A stretch of 64,000 nt of DNA from Paracraurococcus lichenis (GTDB lineage: Bacteria > Pseudomonadota > Alphaproteobacteria > Acetobacterales > Acetobacteraceae): assembly GCF_030657435.1 (NCBI RefSeq), contig NZ_JAUTWS010000006.1:124001-188000 (forward strand), in the 5' to 3' direction. The notes beneath the pieces were generated by a model. The model ran no database searches and was not told where the DNA came from. It worked only from the letters and a program-made list of their open reading frames with translations. The translations under genes were made by a program, and so were the position numbers. Of this stretch, positions 8,451-16,947 are shown one piece after another; within the stretch, counting starts at the first letter, position 1; every line of letters starts with the position of its first letter.

Positions 8451-8670
8451 GGCCGGGCACCTCTGCAGAGGGGGCGCGGCCCCCTCTGCACGCCCCCGCC
8501 GGGGGCCCGGGCGGCCCCCGGACCCCGCCTGGGGTCTATCGCCATGGGGAGGCCCCCCGGCGGGGGGCCTCCCCATGGCGATGACTCATGGGTTCCAAGG
8601 GCCCTTAGGCCTTTGGCAGGGGGTGCAGGGGGACGGCGTCCCCCTGCGGGATGCCGGGGCCGCGATGCCC
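8451..8670. other. Hairpin array between coxD and coxE
   Basis: A 220-base spacer in an operon whose other joints overlap. It holds several long inverted repeats: a 12-bp stem at 8464-8490 (TGCAGAGGGGGC paired with its complement), a GC-rich imperfect stem around 8491-8535, a 22-bp perfect palindrome at 8538-8582, a short AAGGGCCCTT at 8598-8607, and a 10-bp stem at 8625-8647. There is no T-tract. It could terminate, attenuate or stabilise the mRNA, separating coxGD from coxE and the genes after it. Confidence 0.8.
8538..8582. repeat. Perfect 45-bp inverted repeat
   Basis: Arms of 22 bp are perfectly complementary around a single central base. The left arm begins ATCGCCATGGGGAGGCC and the right arm is its exact complement. 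This is the longest perfect palindrome I found in the window, and it would form a very stable cruciform or RNA hairpin. Confidence 0.95.
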
Positions 8671-9645
8671 TCACGCCGCCGCCTGCTTCGCCTCGGCGAC
8701 CAGCCGGGCCGCCTCCGCGCCGCGGAGCTTGGCGATGTCGTCCTGGTACTTGAGGAGCACGCCGAGGGTCTCGTCCACCGCGGCGGGTTCCAGCTCCTCG
8801 GCATCGAGGGCGGCCAGCGCCGCGGCCCAGTCGATGGTCTCGGCGACGCCGGGCAGCTTGAAGTAGTCGCCGCCGCGCAGCTTCTGGACGAAGGCGACGA
8901 CCTGGGCGGAGAGCCGCTCCTTCACCTCCGGCGCGCGGATCCTGAGGATTGCGCGCTCGCGCGCCGCGTCCGGGTAGTCCACCCAGTGATAGAGGCAGCG
9001 GCGCCGGATGGCGTCGTGCACCTCCCGCGTGCGGTTGGAGGTGATGATCACCACGGGCGGCACCTCGGCCCGGATGGTGCCGAGCTCCGGGACCGAGAGC
9101 TGGAAGTCGGCCAGGATCTCCAGCAGGAAGGCCTCGAAGGGCTCGTCGGCGCGGTCGAGTTCGTCGATCAGCAGGACGGCCGGGCCGCCCTCGGGGCTGA
9201 GGGCCTTGAGCAGCGGCCGCTCCTGCAGGAATTCGCGGGCATAGATGCCGCGCTCGAGCGCCGCCCGGTCCTGCGCCTCGCCGGTGGCCTCGGCCAGGCG
9301 GATGGCCATGAGCTGGCGCGCATGGTTCCACTCGTAGGCCGCGGCCGAGAGGTCGAGGCCGTCATAGCATTGCAGCCGCACCAGGCGGCGCGGCAGCTCC
9401 TTGGCCAGGACCTTGGCGATCTCGGTCTTGCCGGTGCCGGGCTCGCCCTCGAGGAAGAGCGGCCGGCCCATGCGCAGCGCGAGGTGGACGGTCGTCGCCA
9501 GCGCCTTGTCCGCGACATAGCCGCCGCGGGCCAGCAGCTTCTGCGTCTCCTCGACGCTCGCGGGCAGGTCGGGCACGCGGGCGGGGTGATCCTGGGGCGG
9601 CCGATTGACGGCTTCGCTGCCGCTCAGCCGATCGGACGCGCTCAC
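8671..9645 (-). CDS. coxD: CoxD/MoxR-like AAA+ ATPase
   Basis: A 324-residue AAA+ ATPase of the MoxR group. Walker A is at 67-74 (GEPGTGKT) and Walker B around 157-162 (VLLIDE), followed by a sensor region (ITSNRTREVHDA). Such ATPases remodel a partner VWA protein, here CoxE. In CO-dehydrogenase clusters CoxD is needed for introducing the bridging sulfur and copper of the active site. The GTG start at 9645 overlaps the coxG stop in a GTGA arrangement. The hairpin-rich spacer follows its stop. Confidence 0.9.
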   Translation of the reverse strand: MSASDRLSGSEAVNRPPQDHPARVPDLPASVEETQKLLARGGYVADKALATTVHLALRMGRPLFLEGEPGTGKTEIAKVLAKELPRRLVRLQCYDGLDLSAAAYEWNHARQLMAIRLAEATGEAQDRAALERGIYAREFLQERPLLKALSPEGGPAVLLIDELDRADEPFEAFLLEILADFQLSVPELGTIRAEVPPVVIITSNRTREVHDAIRRRCLYHWVDYPDAARERAILRIRAPEVKERLSAQVVAFVQKLRGGDYFKLPGVAETIDWAAALAALDAEELEPAAVDETLGVLLKYQDDIAKLRGAEAARLVAEAKQAAA

Positions 9646-10526
9646 AGGAACATCAGCGCCAGGATGCCGAGCATGAGGACGCAGCCGGCCCAGAACTGCA
9701 GCGGCAGGCCGAAGGGCTCGATCTGCATCATCAGGCGCAGCGGGCGGATGGCCTCCTCGTCCACCGCGCGCGGGTTCGGGCGGTAGACCGGCTTGCCGCC
9801 GCCGGCGCTCGGGCCCTCGGCGCCGTGCTGGGTGAGCGGGCCGGGCGCGTTCAGGTCCCGCAGGTACTCGGTATCGGTGCCGGCGGCCGCGCCGCCCTGC
9901 GCCGCCGCGGCGACGCGCTGGTCGGTGGCGGCGCGGTTGGCCGGGCTCGCCATCGCGGCGCCGGCGCGGATATTCGCCGCGTCCTCGGGGGCGCCGCGGT
10001 CCTCGGTCGGGAACTTGGCGCCGGAGGGCGGCGGGGCCGTGGCGGCTTCGGGATGCGCGGTCGTCGCATCCGCCATGGCGGGCTCGGGCGTCAGCAGCGC
10101 GGCGAAGCGGTTGAAGAACTGGTCCGACATCTGTTTGGCGGTGCTGTCGATCAGCCGCGCGCCGAGCTGCGCCATCTTGCCGCCGACCTGGGCCTTGACC
10201 TGGTACTTCAGCAGGGTGTCGGAGGGGCCGAGCTCCTCGAGCGCGACGTCGGCGCCGCCCTTGGCGAAGCCCATGGCGCCGCCATTGCCCTCGCCGGTGA
10301 TGGTGTAGCTCTGCGGCGGGTTGATGTTCTCGAGCTTCACCTTGCCGCCGAACTTGGCGGACATGGGGCCGAGCTTCACGGCGACGCGGGCCTGGAACTG
10401 GTCGTCGGCGGTGCGCTCGACGGACTCGCAGCCGGGGATCGAGGCGCGCAGCGCCTCCGGGTCGTTCAGTGCTTCCCAGACTTTCTGCCGCGGCGCTGGA
10501 ATGCGCCGTTCGCCGGTCATTTCCAT
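9642..10526 (-). CDS. coxG: CoxG-like SRPBCC protein with C-terminal membrane anchor
   Basis: A 294-residue protein. The first 150 residues are a CoxG-type SRPBCC domain (PAPRQKVWEALNDPEAL, SIPGCESVE, GKMAQLGARLI). A low-complexity Ala/Pro linker of about 110 residues follows, then one hydrophobic helix at the very C-terminus (FWAGCVLMLGILALMFL). CoxG recruits CO dehydrogenase to the cytoplasmic membrane and hands on quinone; this layout fits a tail-anchored adaptor. It is the first gene of the operon. No structural coxM, coxS or coxL lies upstream within the window. Confidence 0.9.
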   Translation of the reverse strand: MEMTGERRIPAPRQKVWEALNDPEALRASIPGCESVERTADDQFQARVAVKLGPMSAKFGGKVKLENINPPQSYTITGEGNGGAMGFAKGGADVALEELGPSDTLLKYQVKAQVGGKMAQLGARLIDSTAKQMSDQFFNRFAALLTPEPAMADATTAHPEAATAPPPSGAKFPTEDRGAPEDAANIRAGAAMASPANRAATDQRVAAAAQGGAAAGTDTEYLRDLNAPGPLTQHGAEGPSAGGGKPVYRPNPRAVDEEAIRPLRLMMQIEPFGLPLQFWAGCVLMLGILALMFL

Positions 10527-10961
10527 GGTCTGCTCCCGAATTCGCGTCGGACCTTAGTGGCGGGGGAGGGGAAGGGAAACCCCCGGAGGGTCCGCCTGGA
10601 TGTGTGCTTTTGGATGCCTACGAAGGGAGGAAACCTCGCCCCGGTTCCGTCCGGTGCGGCGGCGACTGGCCCGCCGGGGCGTGACGGGTCCGGCATCCAG
10701 GCAGGACAGCGGTTGCGGCCGCCAGCCGTTCCCGTTGCGGCCGGCGGCACACCGCGATGTGCGATGACAGGGCGGGGCGGACCTGCCTGCGGGCGCCGGA
10801 TGGGGAGGCGGCAGGACGCTAGGGGGCCCGGTCCATGGCTTCGGCCGAAGGCGCCGGCGATACGCTTTTCCTATCGTGGCCGCCGCGGCTTCGAAATTGA
10901 CAGATCACCGGCCCGGGCGCTCTCTCCCGCCCCGAACCCTCCGAAGCCCGAGAGAGACGCC
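10527..10961. other. Divergent intergenic region between coxG and the lyase gene
   Basis: This 435-base non-coding stretch must hold the promoters of the minus-strand cox operon and the plus-strand lyase gene. A TTGACA at 10897-10902 is a perfect -35 hexamer match for the lyase direction, but no good -10 follows at the right distance. The rest is GC-rich with no reading frame I would call. Confidence 0.4.
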
Positions 10962-11885
10962 ATGCCCTATGTGATCGGTGCCGATGTCCCGGACGAGCCG
11001 GCCGGCCTCCGCTTCCGCCGCCTGCTCGACCGCCCCGAGATCCTGCAGATGCCGGGCGCGCATTTCGGCATGGCCGCGCTGCTGGCCAAGAAGGCGGGGT
11101 TCGAGGCGCTCTACCTCTCCGGCGCTGCGATGACCGCGACCATGGGCCTGCCGGACCTCGGCATGATCACGGTGGACGAGGTCTGCTTCTGGATCCGCCA
11201 GGTCAGCCGCGCCGCCGGCCTGCCGATGCTCGTGGATGGCGACACCGGCTATGGCGAGGCGCTGAACGTCATGCACATGGTCCGCGCCTTCGAGGAGGCC
11301 GGGGCGGGCGCGGTGCATCTCGAGGACCAGTTGCTGCCCAAGAAGTGCGGCCACCTCAACGACAAGAAGCTGGCCGATGCGCATGACATGGCGGCCAAGT
11401 GCGCCGCCGCCGCCAAGGCCCGCAAGCACCTCTATATCATCGCCCGCACCGATGCCGCGGCGAGCGAGGGCATGGACGGCGCGGTGGCGCGGGCGAAGCT
11501 CTACCTCGAGGCCGGGGCGGATGCGATCTTCCCCGAGGCGCTGACGACCCGCGAGATGTTCGTGGAATTCGCCAGGCGGATGCCGGGGGTGAAGCTGCTG
11601 GCCAACATGACCGAGTTCGGCCGCACGCCCTTCTTCACCGCGGCCGAGTTCCAGGAGATGGGCTATTCCATGGTGATCTGGCCGGTCTCCCACCTGCGCG
11701 TGGCATCGAAGGCGATCGAGGAGCTCTATGCCTCGATCCGGCAGAATGGCGGCACGCACAAGATGGTGGACCGGATGCAGACCCGGGCCGAGCTCTACGC
11801 CACCATCGGCTACCACGAGTACGAGGCGCTGGACGCGACGCTGGTGAAGACCGTGATCCCGACCGGGATGCCGCAGCGGAGCTGA
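10962..11885 (+). CDS. prpB: Isocitrate lyase/PEP mutase family, probable methylisocitrate lyase
   Basis: A 307-residue TIM-barrel enzyme. Signatures are PMLVDGDTGYGEA (about 88-100, Mg-binding Asp92 and Asp94) and KKCGH (127-131) containing the catalytic Cys. PrpB splits 2-methylisocitrate to pyruvate and succinate in propionate breakdown. Related lyases act on oxaloacetate or other 2-hydroxy acids, so the substrate is not certain. No prpC or prpD is nearby. The ATG at 10962 gives the family length; earlier in-frame sequence is not protein-like. Confidence 0.8.
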   Translation: MPYVIGADVPDEPAGLRFRRLLDRPEILQMPGAHFGMAALLAKKAGFEALYLSGAAMTATMGLPDLGMITVDEVCFWIRQVSRAAGLPMLVDGDTGYGEALNVMHMVRAFEEAGAGAVHLEDQLLPKKCGHLNDKKLADAHDMAAKCAAAAKARKHLYIIARTDAAASEGMDGAVARAKLYLEAGADAIFPEALTTREMFVEFARRMPGVKLLANMTEFGRTPFFTAAEFQEMGYSMVIWPVSHLRVASKAIEELYASIRQNGGTHKMVDRMQTRAELYATIGYHEYEALDATLVKTVIPTGMPQRS

Positions 11886-11929
11886 GGCGCATGGCGATCG
11901 CCGCCTCCGGCCCGATCGCATAAGCGCGC

Positions 11930-12412
11930 TTATGCGATCCGATCGTAGGGCTTCGGCGCCAGTAGCCGGTTCCAACTGGCGATGAACTCGGAAATCGTGC
12001 CGGCGCCCAACGGCGTATTGTAGTGTTGCTTCCAGTAGCGTGCGAGACCTTTGCCGTCCGCCGGCAGCGATTCCGGCGCGCGCATGTATCGGACTCGCGC
12101 CATGGCCGCCGCGTAGACATGATCGGTCTCCAGCTCGGCGGCGCTCGGCATGCCCTGCGCCTGGCGTATGGAGAGCAGCTTCGACTTCAGCGAGGCGCGG
12201 AAGTTGATGAAGTTGGTCCAACAGTCGTCATGCGTCGCGGGCTCCATCTGAAAGTAGCCGAGCGCCGGCCCGCCACCGATCTGGCGGGTGAATTTCAGTC
12301 CGCTCTCCTGCGCAGCGGTGCCCATGATGAGCTTCTCCGCCGCGTCGGACCACCGGTTGAGCTTCAGCAATGCCGGTTTGACGATCGTGTCACGGAAGAC
12401 GGTGGCATCCAT
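11930..12412 (-). CDS. Phage-type hypothetical protein with transglycosylase-like N-terminus
   Basis: A 160-residue protein beginning MDATVFRDTIVKPALLKL. The segment MGTAAQESGLKF, then GGGPALGYFQMEPATHDD, recalls the catalytic Glu region of lysozyme-like transglycosylases and a small protein often seen in phages and prophage remnants; this is from memory of the motif. It is less GC-rich in codon choice than its neighbours, as is the next gene. No phage structural genes surround it, so it may be a solitary acquired gene. Confidence 0.65.
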   Translation of the reverse strand: MDATVFRDTIVKPALLKLNRWSDAAEKLIMGTAAQESGLKFTRQIGGGPALGYFQMEPATHDDCWTNFINFRASLKSKLLSIRQAQGMPSAAELETDHVYAAAMARVRYMRAPESLPADGKGLARYWKQHYNTPLGAGTISEFIASWNRLLAPKPYDRIA

Positions 12413-12433
12413 GTCGGGCTTCCCTGGGGCACC

Positions 12434-12955
12434 TCAGCGGCCGGAGGCGGCCGGTTCGACGAAGAACAGGTTGCAGTCCGTCAGCTCGACCTGTCCGTCC
12501 GGCAGCCGTCGGCCGTAGGGGCCCGCGAACACGTCGAGTTCCAGCGGCTGGCCCGCGCGATATGCTTCGAGGAACCCGTCGTAGACCCTGCGCTTGCGGG
12601 CGATGGCCGCGCGGGTGGCCTCGTCCTCCCCGATGGAGGCAGGCATGCGCAGGACCAAAAAAGTGCTGCGGCAGTGAGGCGCGAGCACCGGCGCAGCGTT
12701 CTTGCGCACCAGGATCTCGAACTGCCCCTCCTCGCTGACTGTCGCCAGGCGAGCCGGTCGGTCGCCACGGACGATGTCCTCGCCCATCAGCACGGCATCC
12801 CGCGACGCCTCGAAGCGGAACCGGGTCGCATCCTGCTGGGCTCCGGCCCTGGATGCGCCGAGCGCAAGGGCGGTGATGATCGTGGTGGCCAGGGCGAAGC
12901 GACGGATCCTGCCACGCTGCGGCGACTGCGATGACATTGATACAGGCTCGATCAT
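12434..12955 (-). CDS. Exported hypothetical protein
   Basis: A protein of about 173 residues. A basic start and hydrophobic core (RRFALATTIITALALGAS) with an AGAQ-type cleavage site indicate secretion. The mature part is mixed alpha/beta with two cysteines (CRS and DCNLFF) that could form a disulfide. I recognise no family. Starts at 12955 (MIEPVSM) or 12937 (MSSQSPQ) are both possible and neither has a convincing ribosome-binding site. It lies just upstream of the phage-type gene in the same direction. Confidence 0.6.
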   Translation of the reverse strand: MIEPVSMSSQSPQRGRIRRFALATTIITALALGASRAGAQQDATRFRFEASRDAVLMGEDIVRGDRPARLATVSEEGQFEILVRKNAAPVLAPHCRSTFLVLRMPASIGEDEATRAAIARKRRVYDGFLEAYRAGQPLELDVFAGPYGRRLPDGQVELTDCNLFFVEPAASGR

Positions 12956-13203
12956 GTTTTCATCGCAAGATCGGACATGCGGGCGCAGGGGTCGCACCAG
13001 CACGCCTTCGAGGCTAGCTTCCGGTGGTCCTGCAACAGCGTGCAGGCGGTGGGGAGGGGACCATGTCCCACGCCACGCCACGGCCCGCCGTCGCTCGGGA
13101 GGCGAGCCTATCCGGGCGGGGTCCGGGCCGGCAAGGATTATTGGTGGTCTGCCCCCGCAGCAGCCCCTCTACGACGGCAGCCAGAAGGAAGTGTCGGCGG
13201 CCG

Positions 13204-14619
13204 TCAGCCCTCGCGCCGGAACTCCGCCGCGCGCATGCGGCCGAGCTCCGTCAGGATCATCGGCCAGAGCCGGAGCCCTTCCTCCAGCGAGGACAGCCGG
13301 AAGAACTCATCCGGCGCATGCGCATCCTCGTCCGGGCTGGCGAGGCCGAACATCAGGCTGCTGATGCCGAGCTCCTCCTGGAAGAGGGTGGTGATCGGCA
13401 CCGTGCCGCCGAGGCGCGTGACCGCCGGCTCGCCGCCCTTCTCCCGCCGCAGCACCGCGGCCGCCGCGGCGCGTAAGGGGTGGTCGGCGGCAAGGGTGAA
13501 GGCGCGCGTGCCGCCGGGGCGGTAGCTGAACTCCAGCGCGACGCCCTTCGGCGCGTGCCGCTCCAGATGCGCCTTCACCGCGTCCTGCGCCGCCGCCGGG
13601 TCCTGGCCGGGGATCAGGCGCATGGTGAGCTTGGCATGAGCTTCGGCCGGGGTGACGGTCTTGCCGCCCTCGCCGGTATAGCCGCCCCACATCCCGTTCA
13701 CCTCGACGGTTGGGCGCAGCGTCGTGCGCTCCCGCACCGTATAGGCCGGGTCGCCGAAGGGGGCGGCACCGAACTCGGCATACCAGGCGGCCTCGTCGAG
13801 CGGCAGCGAGGCCGCCTCGGCGCGCTGCGCGTTGGAGAGCGGCGGCGCGCCGGCCTCGAAGCCCTCGACCGCGACGCGGCCCTGCTCGTCATGCAGCGTG
13901 GCGATGAGCCGCGCCATCTCGTGCAGGGCATTGCGCATGGCGCCGCCGACCTTGCCGGAATGCGCGTCCTTCCGCGCCGTGCGCAGGCTGAACTGCAGCG
14001 CGGCGATGCCGCGGCAGCCGATATTGAGCTGCGGCCGCGGCCCGGCCGCGCCGCCGCCATCGGCGGAGAGCATGGCATCCGCCCGCAGCAGGTCGCGATG
14101 CGCGGCGATGAGGGCAGGGAGCGAGGGCGAGCCGATCTCCTCCTCCCCCTCGAGGAAGAGCTTCACGTTGACGGGGCAACCGCCCTCGACCGCGAGGAAG
14201 CCGGCGACGGTCTCGACGGCGATGGTGGTCGAGCCCTTCACGTCGCTCGCGCCGCGGGCATGGATCCTGCCGTCGCGGATCGCCGGCTCGAAGGGCAGGG
14301 TGGTCCAGAGCTCGTAGGGATCGGCCGGCTGCACGTCGTAATGGCCGTAGATCATGATGGTGGGCTTGTCCGGGCCCGCGCCGGTCCAGGCGCCGTAGAT
14401 CGCGGGTTGGCCGCCCTTGATCTCGGCCGGCGGCTCCAGCAGGCGCACCTCGGTCAGGCCCATGCCGCGCAGGCGATCCAACAGGAAGTCGCGGGCGCCG
14501 CGCATACCCTCGGCGAAGCCAGGGTCGGTGCTGACCGAGGGGAAGCGGATCAGCGTCAGCAGCCGATCGAGGATCGCGTCCTTCTGCCCCGCCAGGTAGT
14601 CCGCCACGCGCTCGCTCAT
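13204..14619 (-). CDS. M20-family metallopeptidase (dipeptidase-like)
   Basis: A 471-residue zinc hydrolase of the M20 family. The metal and catalytic motifs are visible in order: GHYDVQP (about 92), GASDVKGS with the bridging Asp (about 123), EGEEEIGSP with the catalytic Glu pair (about 157), and a late HAPDE (about 437). The dimerisation domain sits between. Family members remove amino acids from peptides or acylated amino acids in the cytoplasm. No signal peptide is present. It stands alone between a non-coding stretch and parE. Confidence 0.9.
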   Translation of the reverse strand: MSERVADYLAGQKDAILDRLLTLIRFPSVSTDPGFAEGMRGARDFLLDRLRGMGLTEVRLLEPPAEIKGGQPAIYGAWTGAGPDKPTIMIYGHYDVQPADPYELWTTLPFEPAIRDGRIHARGASDVKGSTTIAVETVAGFLAVEGGCPVNVKLFLEGEEEIGSPSLPALIAAHRDLLRADAMLSADGGGAAGPRPQLNIGCRGIAALQFSLRTARKDAHSGKVGGAMRNALHEMARLIATLHDEQGRVAVEGFEAGAPPLSNAQRAEAASLPLDEAAWYAEFGAAPFGDPAYTVRERTTLRPTVEVNGMWGGYTGEGGKTVTPAEAHAKLTMRLIPGQDPAAAQDAVKAHLERHAPKGVALEFSYRPGGTRAFTLAADHPLRAAAAAVLRREKGGEPAVTRLGGTVPITTLFQEELGISSLMFGLASPDEDAHAPDEFFRLSSLEEGLRLWPMILTELGRMRAAEFRREG

Positions 14620-14726
14620 GCATCCCGCCCCTTCGCCGAAGGCGGGCAGATTGGGTCAGACCGGGGACGCGGGCAACCGGGCGCGGCCAGGACGGCCGGG
14701 CAAGGCCGGGCGCGGGCGCCCGGCGG

Positions 14727-16724
14727 TCAGACGTCGACCTCCTCGACATCCAGCTTCGCCGCATTCTCCTGGATGAACCTGAAGCGCAGCTCCGGCTTGC
14801 GGCCCATCAGCGCCTCCATCAGCTCGGAGGTCCGGGCCCGCTCCTCCGGCGGCAGGACCACGCGCAGCAAGGTGCGCCGCTTCGGGTCCATGGTGGTCTC
14901 CTTCAGGGTCGCCGGCGGCATCTCGCCGAGGCCCTTGAAGCGGCTGACCTCGACCTTCTGGCTCGGCTTGAACTCGCGCTTCTGCAGGCGCTCCCGGTCG
15001 CGGTCGTCCATGGCATAGACCGACTTGCCGCCGGCCTGCAGGCGGTAGAGCGGCGGCTGGGCGAGGTGCACGCGGCCCTGCCGGACCAACTCCGGCAGTT
15101 CCTTGTAGAAGAAGGTCATCAGCAGCGCCGCGATATGCGCGCCGTCCACATCGGCATCGGTCATGATGACGACGCGGCCGTAGCGGAGCTTCGCCATGTC
15201 GAAGCGCTCGCCGGCGCCGCAGCCCAGCGCCTCGATCAGGTCCTTCAGCTCCTGGTTCTGCCGCAGCTTGTCGGCGCTGGCGCTGGCGACGTTCAGGATC
15301 TTGCCGCGCAGTGGCAGGACCGCCTGGGTCTCGCGGTCGCGCGCCTGCTTGGCGCTGCCGCCTGCGCTGTCGCCCTCCACCAGGAACAGCTCGGTGCCCT
15401 CGGCGCTCTCGCGCGAGCAGTCCGCGAGCTTGCCGGGCAGGCGGAGCTTCCGCGTCGCGGTCTTGCGCGGCGTCTCCTTCTGCTCGCGGCGGCGGATGCG
15501 CTCCTCGGCGCGCTCGATCGCCCAGGCCAGCAGGTTGTCGGCGGTGCGCGGGTCGGCGGCGAGCCAGTGGTCGAAATGGTCGCGCAGCGCCGACTCGACC
15601 AGCCGCGTCGCCTCCGGGCTGGTCAGCTTCTCCTTGGTCTGGCCCTGGAATTGCGGGTCCCGTACGAAGACCGAGAGCATGCCGGCCATGCCGCCGAGCA
15701 GGTCCTCGGCGGTGACGGTGGCGGCGCGCTTCTCCTTCTTGAGGTCGCCATAGGCGCGCAGCCCCTTGACCAGCGCGCCGCGCAGCCCGGCCTCATGCGT
15801 GCCGCCCTGCGGCGTCGGGATGGTATTGGCGTAGGTGGAGAGGAAGCCGTCGCCCTGCTCAAGCCAGGTCACGGCCCATTCGCAGCGGCCGGCGCCCTCG
15901 GGGAACTCCGCCTCGCCCACATAGGGGGTGGGGACGACCTGGCTGCGGCCCTCGATGGCGGAGGCGAGGTAGTCGGCGAGGCCGCCCGGGAAATGCAGCA
16001 CGGCCGCGGCCGGCGTCTGCTCGTCCTTCGCCAGGGACGCGTCGCAGGACCAGCGGATCTCGACGCCGCGGTAGAGATAGGCCTTGGAGCGGCAGAGCCG
16101 GTAGAGCCGCGCCGCCTGGAACTCCAGCTTGCCGAAGATCTCCGGGTCCGGCCGGAAGCGGATGCTGGTGCCGCGGCGGTTGTGGATGGCGCCGGCATTC
16201 TTCAGCTTGCCCAGCGGCTTGCCGCGGGCATAGGCCTGGGTGAAGAGCGTGCGGTCGCGCGCCACCTCCACCTCCAGCCGCTCGGACAGGGCGTTCACCA
16301 CGGAACTGCCGACGCCGTGCAGGCCGCCGGAGGTGTCGTAGGCCTTGCCGGAGAACTTGCCGCCGGAATGCAGGGTGGTGAGGATCACCTCCAGCGCCGA
16401 GAGCTTCGGGAATTTCGGATGCGGGTCGGTCGGGATGCCACGGCCGTTGTCGCGCACCGTCAGCCAATTGCCGGGCTCGAGCGTCACCTCGATGCGGTCG
16501 GCATGGCCCGCCACCGCCTCGTCCATGGCGTTGTCGATGATCTCGGCCGCCAGATGGTGCAGGGCATTCTCGTCGGTGCCGCCGATATACATGCCGGGGC
16601 GGCGCCGGACGGGCTCCAGGCCCTCGAGGACCTCGATGTCCTTGGCGGAGTAGGAGGCGGCGTCCGCCGCGCCCGCCCCAAGGGACTGCCTTGTGGGGCG
16701 CCGGCCGCCGAACAGGTCGTTCAT
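14727..16724 (-). CDS. parE: DNA topoisomerase IV subunit B
   Basis: A 665-residue type IIA topoisomerase ATPase subunit. Visible features are the GHKL ATP site (EIIDNAMDEA at 61-70, DNGRGIPTD at 92-100, GGLHGVGSSVVNALS), and the Toprim domain with EGDSAGGSA (450-458) and TDADVDGAHI. With ParC it separates linked chromosomes. It is called ParE rather than GyrB because of the length and lack of the GyrB insertion. The ATG at 16724 (MNDLFGG) is preferred over the upstream extension. parC is not in the window. Confidence 0.93.
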   Translation of the reverse strand: MNDLFGGRRPTRQSLGAGAADAASYSAKDIEVLEGLEPVRRRPGMYIGGTDENALHHLAAEIIDNAMDEAVAGHADRIEVTLEPGNWLTVRDNGRGIPTDPHPKFPKLSALEVILTTLHSGGKFSGKAYDTSGGLHGVGSSVVNALSERLEVEVARDRTLFTQAYARGKPLGKLKNAGAIHNRRGTSIRFRPDPEIFGKLEFQAARLYRLCRSKAYLYRGVEIRWSCDASLAKDEQTPAAAVLHFPGGLADYLASAIEGRSQVVPTPYVGEAEFPEGAGRCEWAVTWLEQGDGFLSTYANTIPTPQGGTHEAGLRGALVKGLRAYGDLKKEKRAATVTAEDLLGGMAGMLSVFVRDPQFQGQTKEKLTSPEATRLVESALRDHFDHWLAADPRTADNLLAWAIERAEERIRRREQKETPRKTATRKLRLPGKLADCSRESAEGTELFLVEGDSAGGSAKQARDRETQAVLPLRGKILNVASASADKLRQNQELKDLIEALGCGAGERFDMAKLRYGRVVIMTDADVDGAHIAALLMTFFYKELPELVRQGRVHLAQPPLYRLQAGGKSVYAMDDRDRERLQKREFKPSQKVEVSRFKGLGEMPPATLKETTMDPKRRTLLRVVLPPEERARTSELMEALMGRKPELRFRFIQENAAKLDVEEVDV

Positions 16725-16947
16725 GTCTTGTTCCCCTGATGCCGCCAAAATAGCCTCCGTGGCGCCCTCATACAATGCGCGCGGCGAGTCGGTCCCTGCG
16801 TCGCCGTCACGGCAGCGGTGAGCGGAGCGGCCGGCTACCACAACCTCAGGATGCAAGTCTGAGAAAATCTAACGCAGAGATTGTATTCTGTGTGCCGTTC
16901 GTGCCAAGGCTGCGGGCTACCCAGCCTCGGGAAGGGAACCGGATCCG

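Noticed and set aside
8451-8576. N-terminal extension of CoxE to 8576
   Set aside because: The extra 42 residues are Gly/Pro/Arg-rich translation of the palindromes and are not part of the CoxE family.
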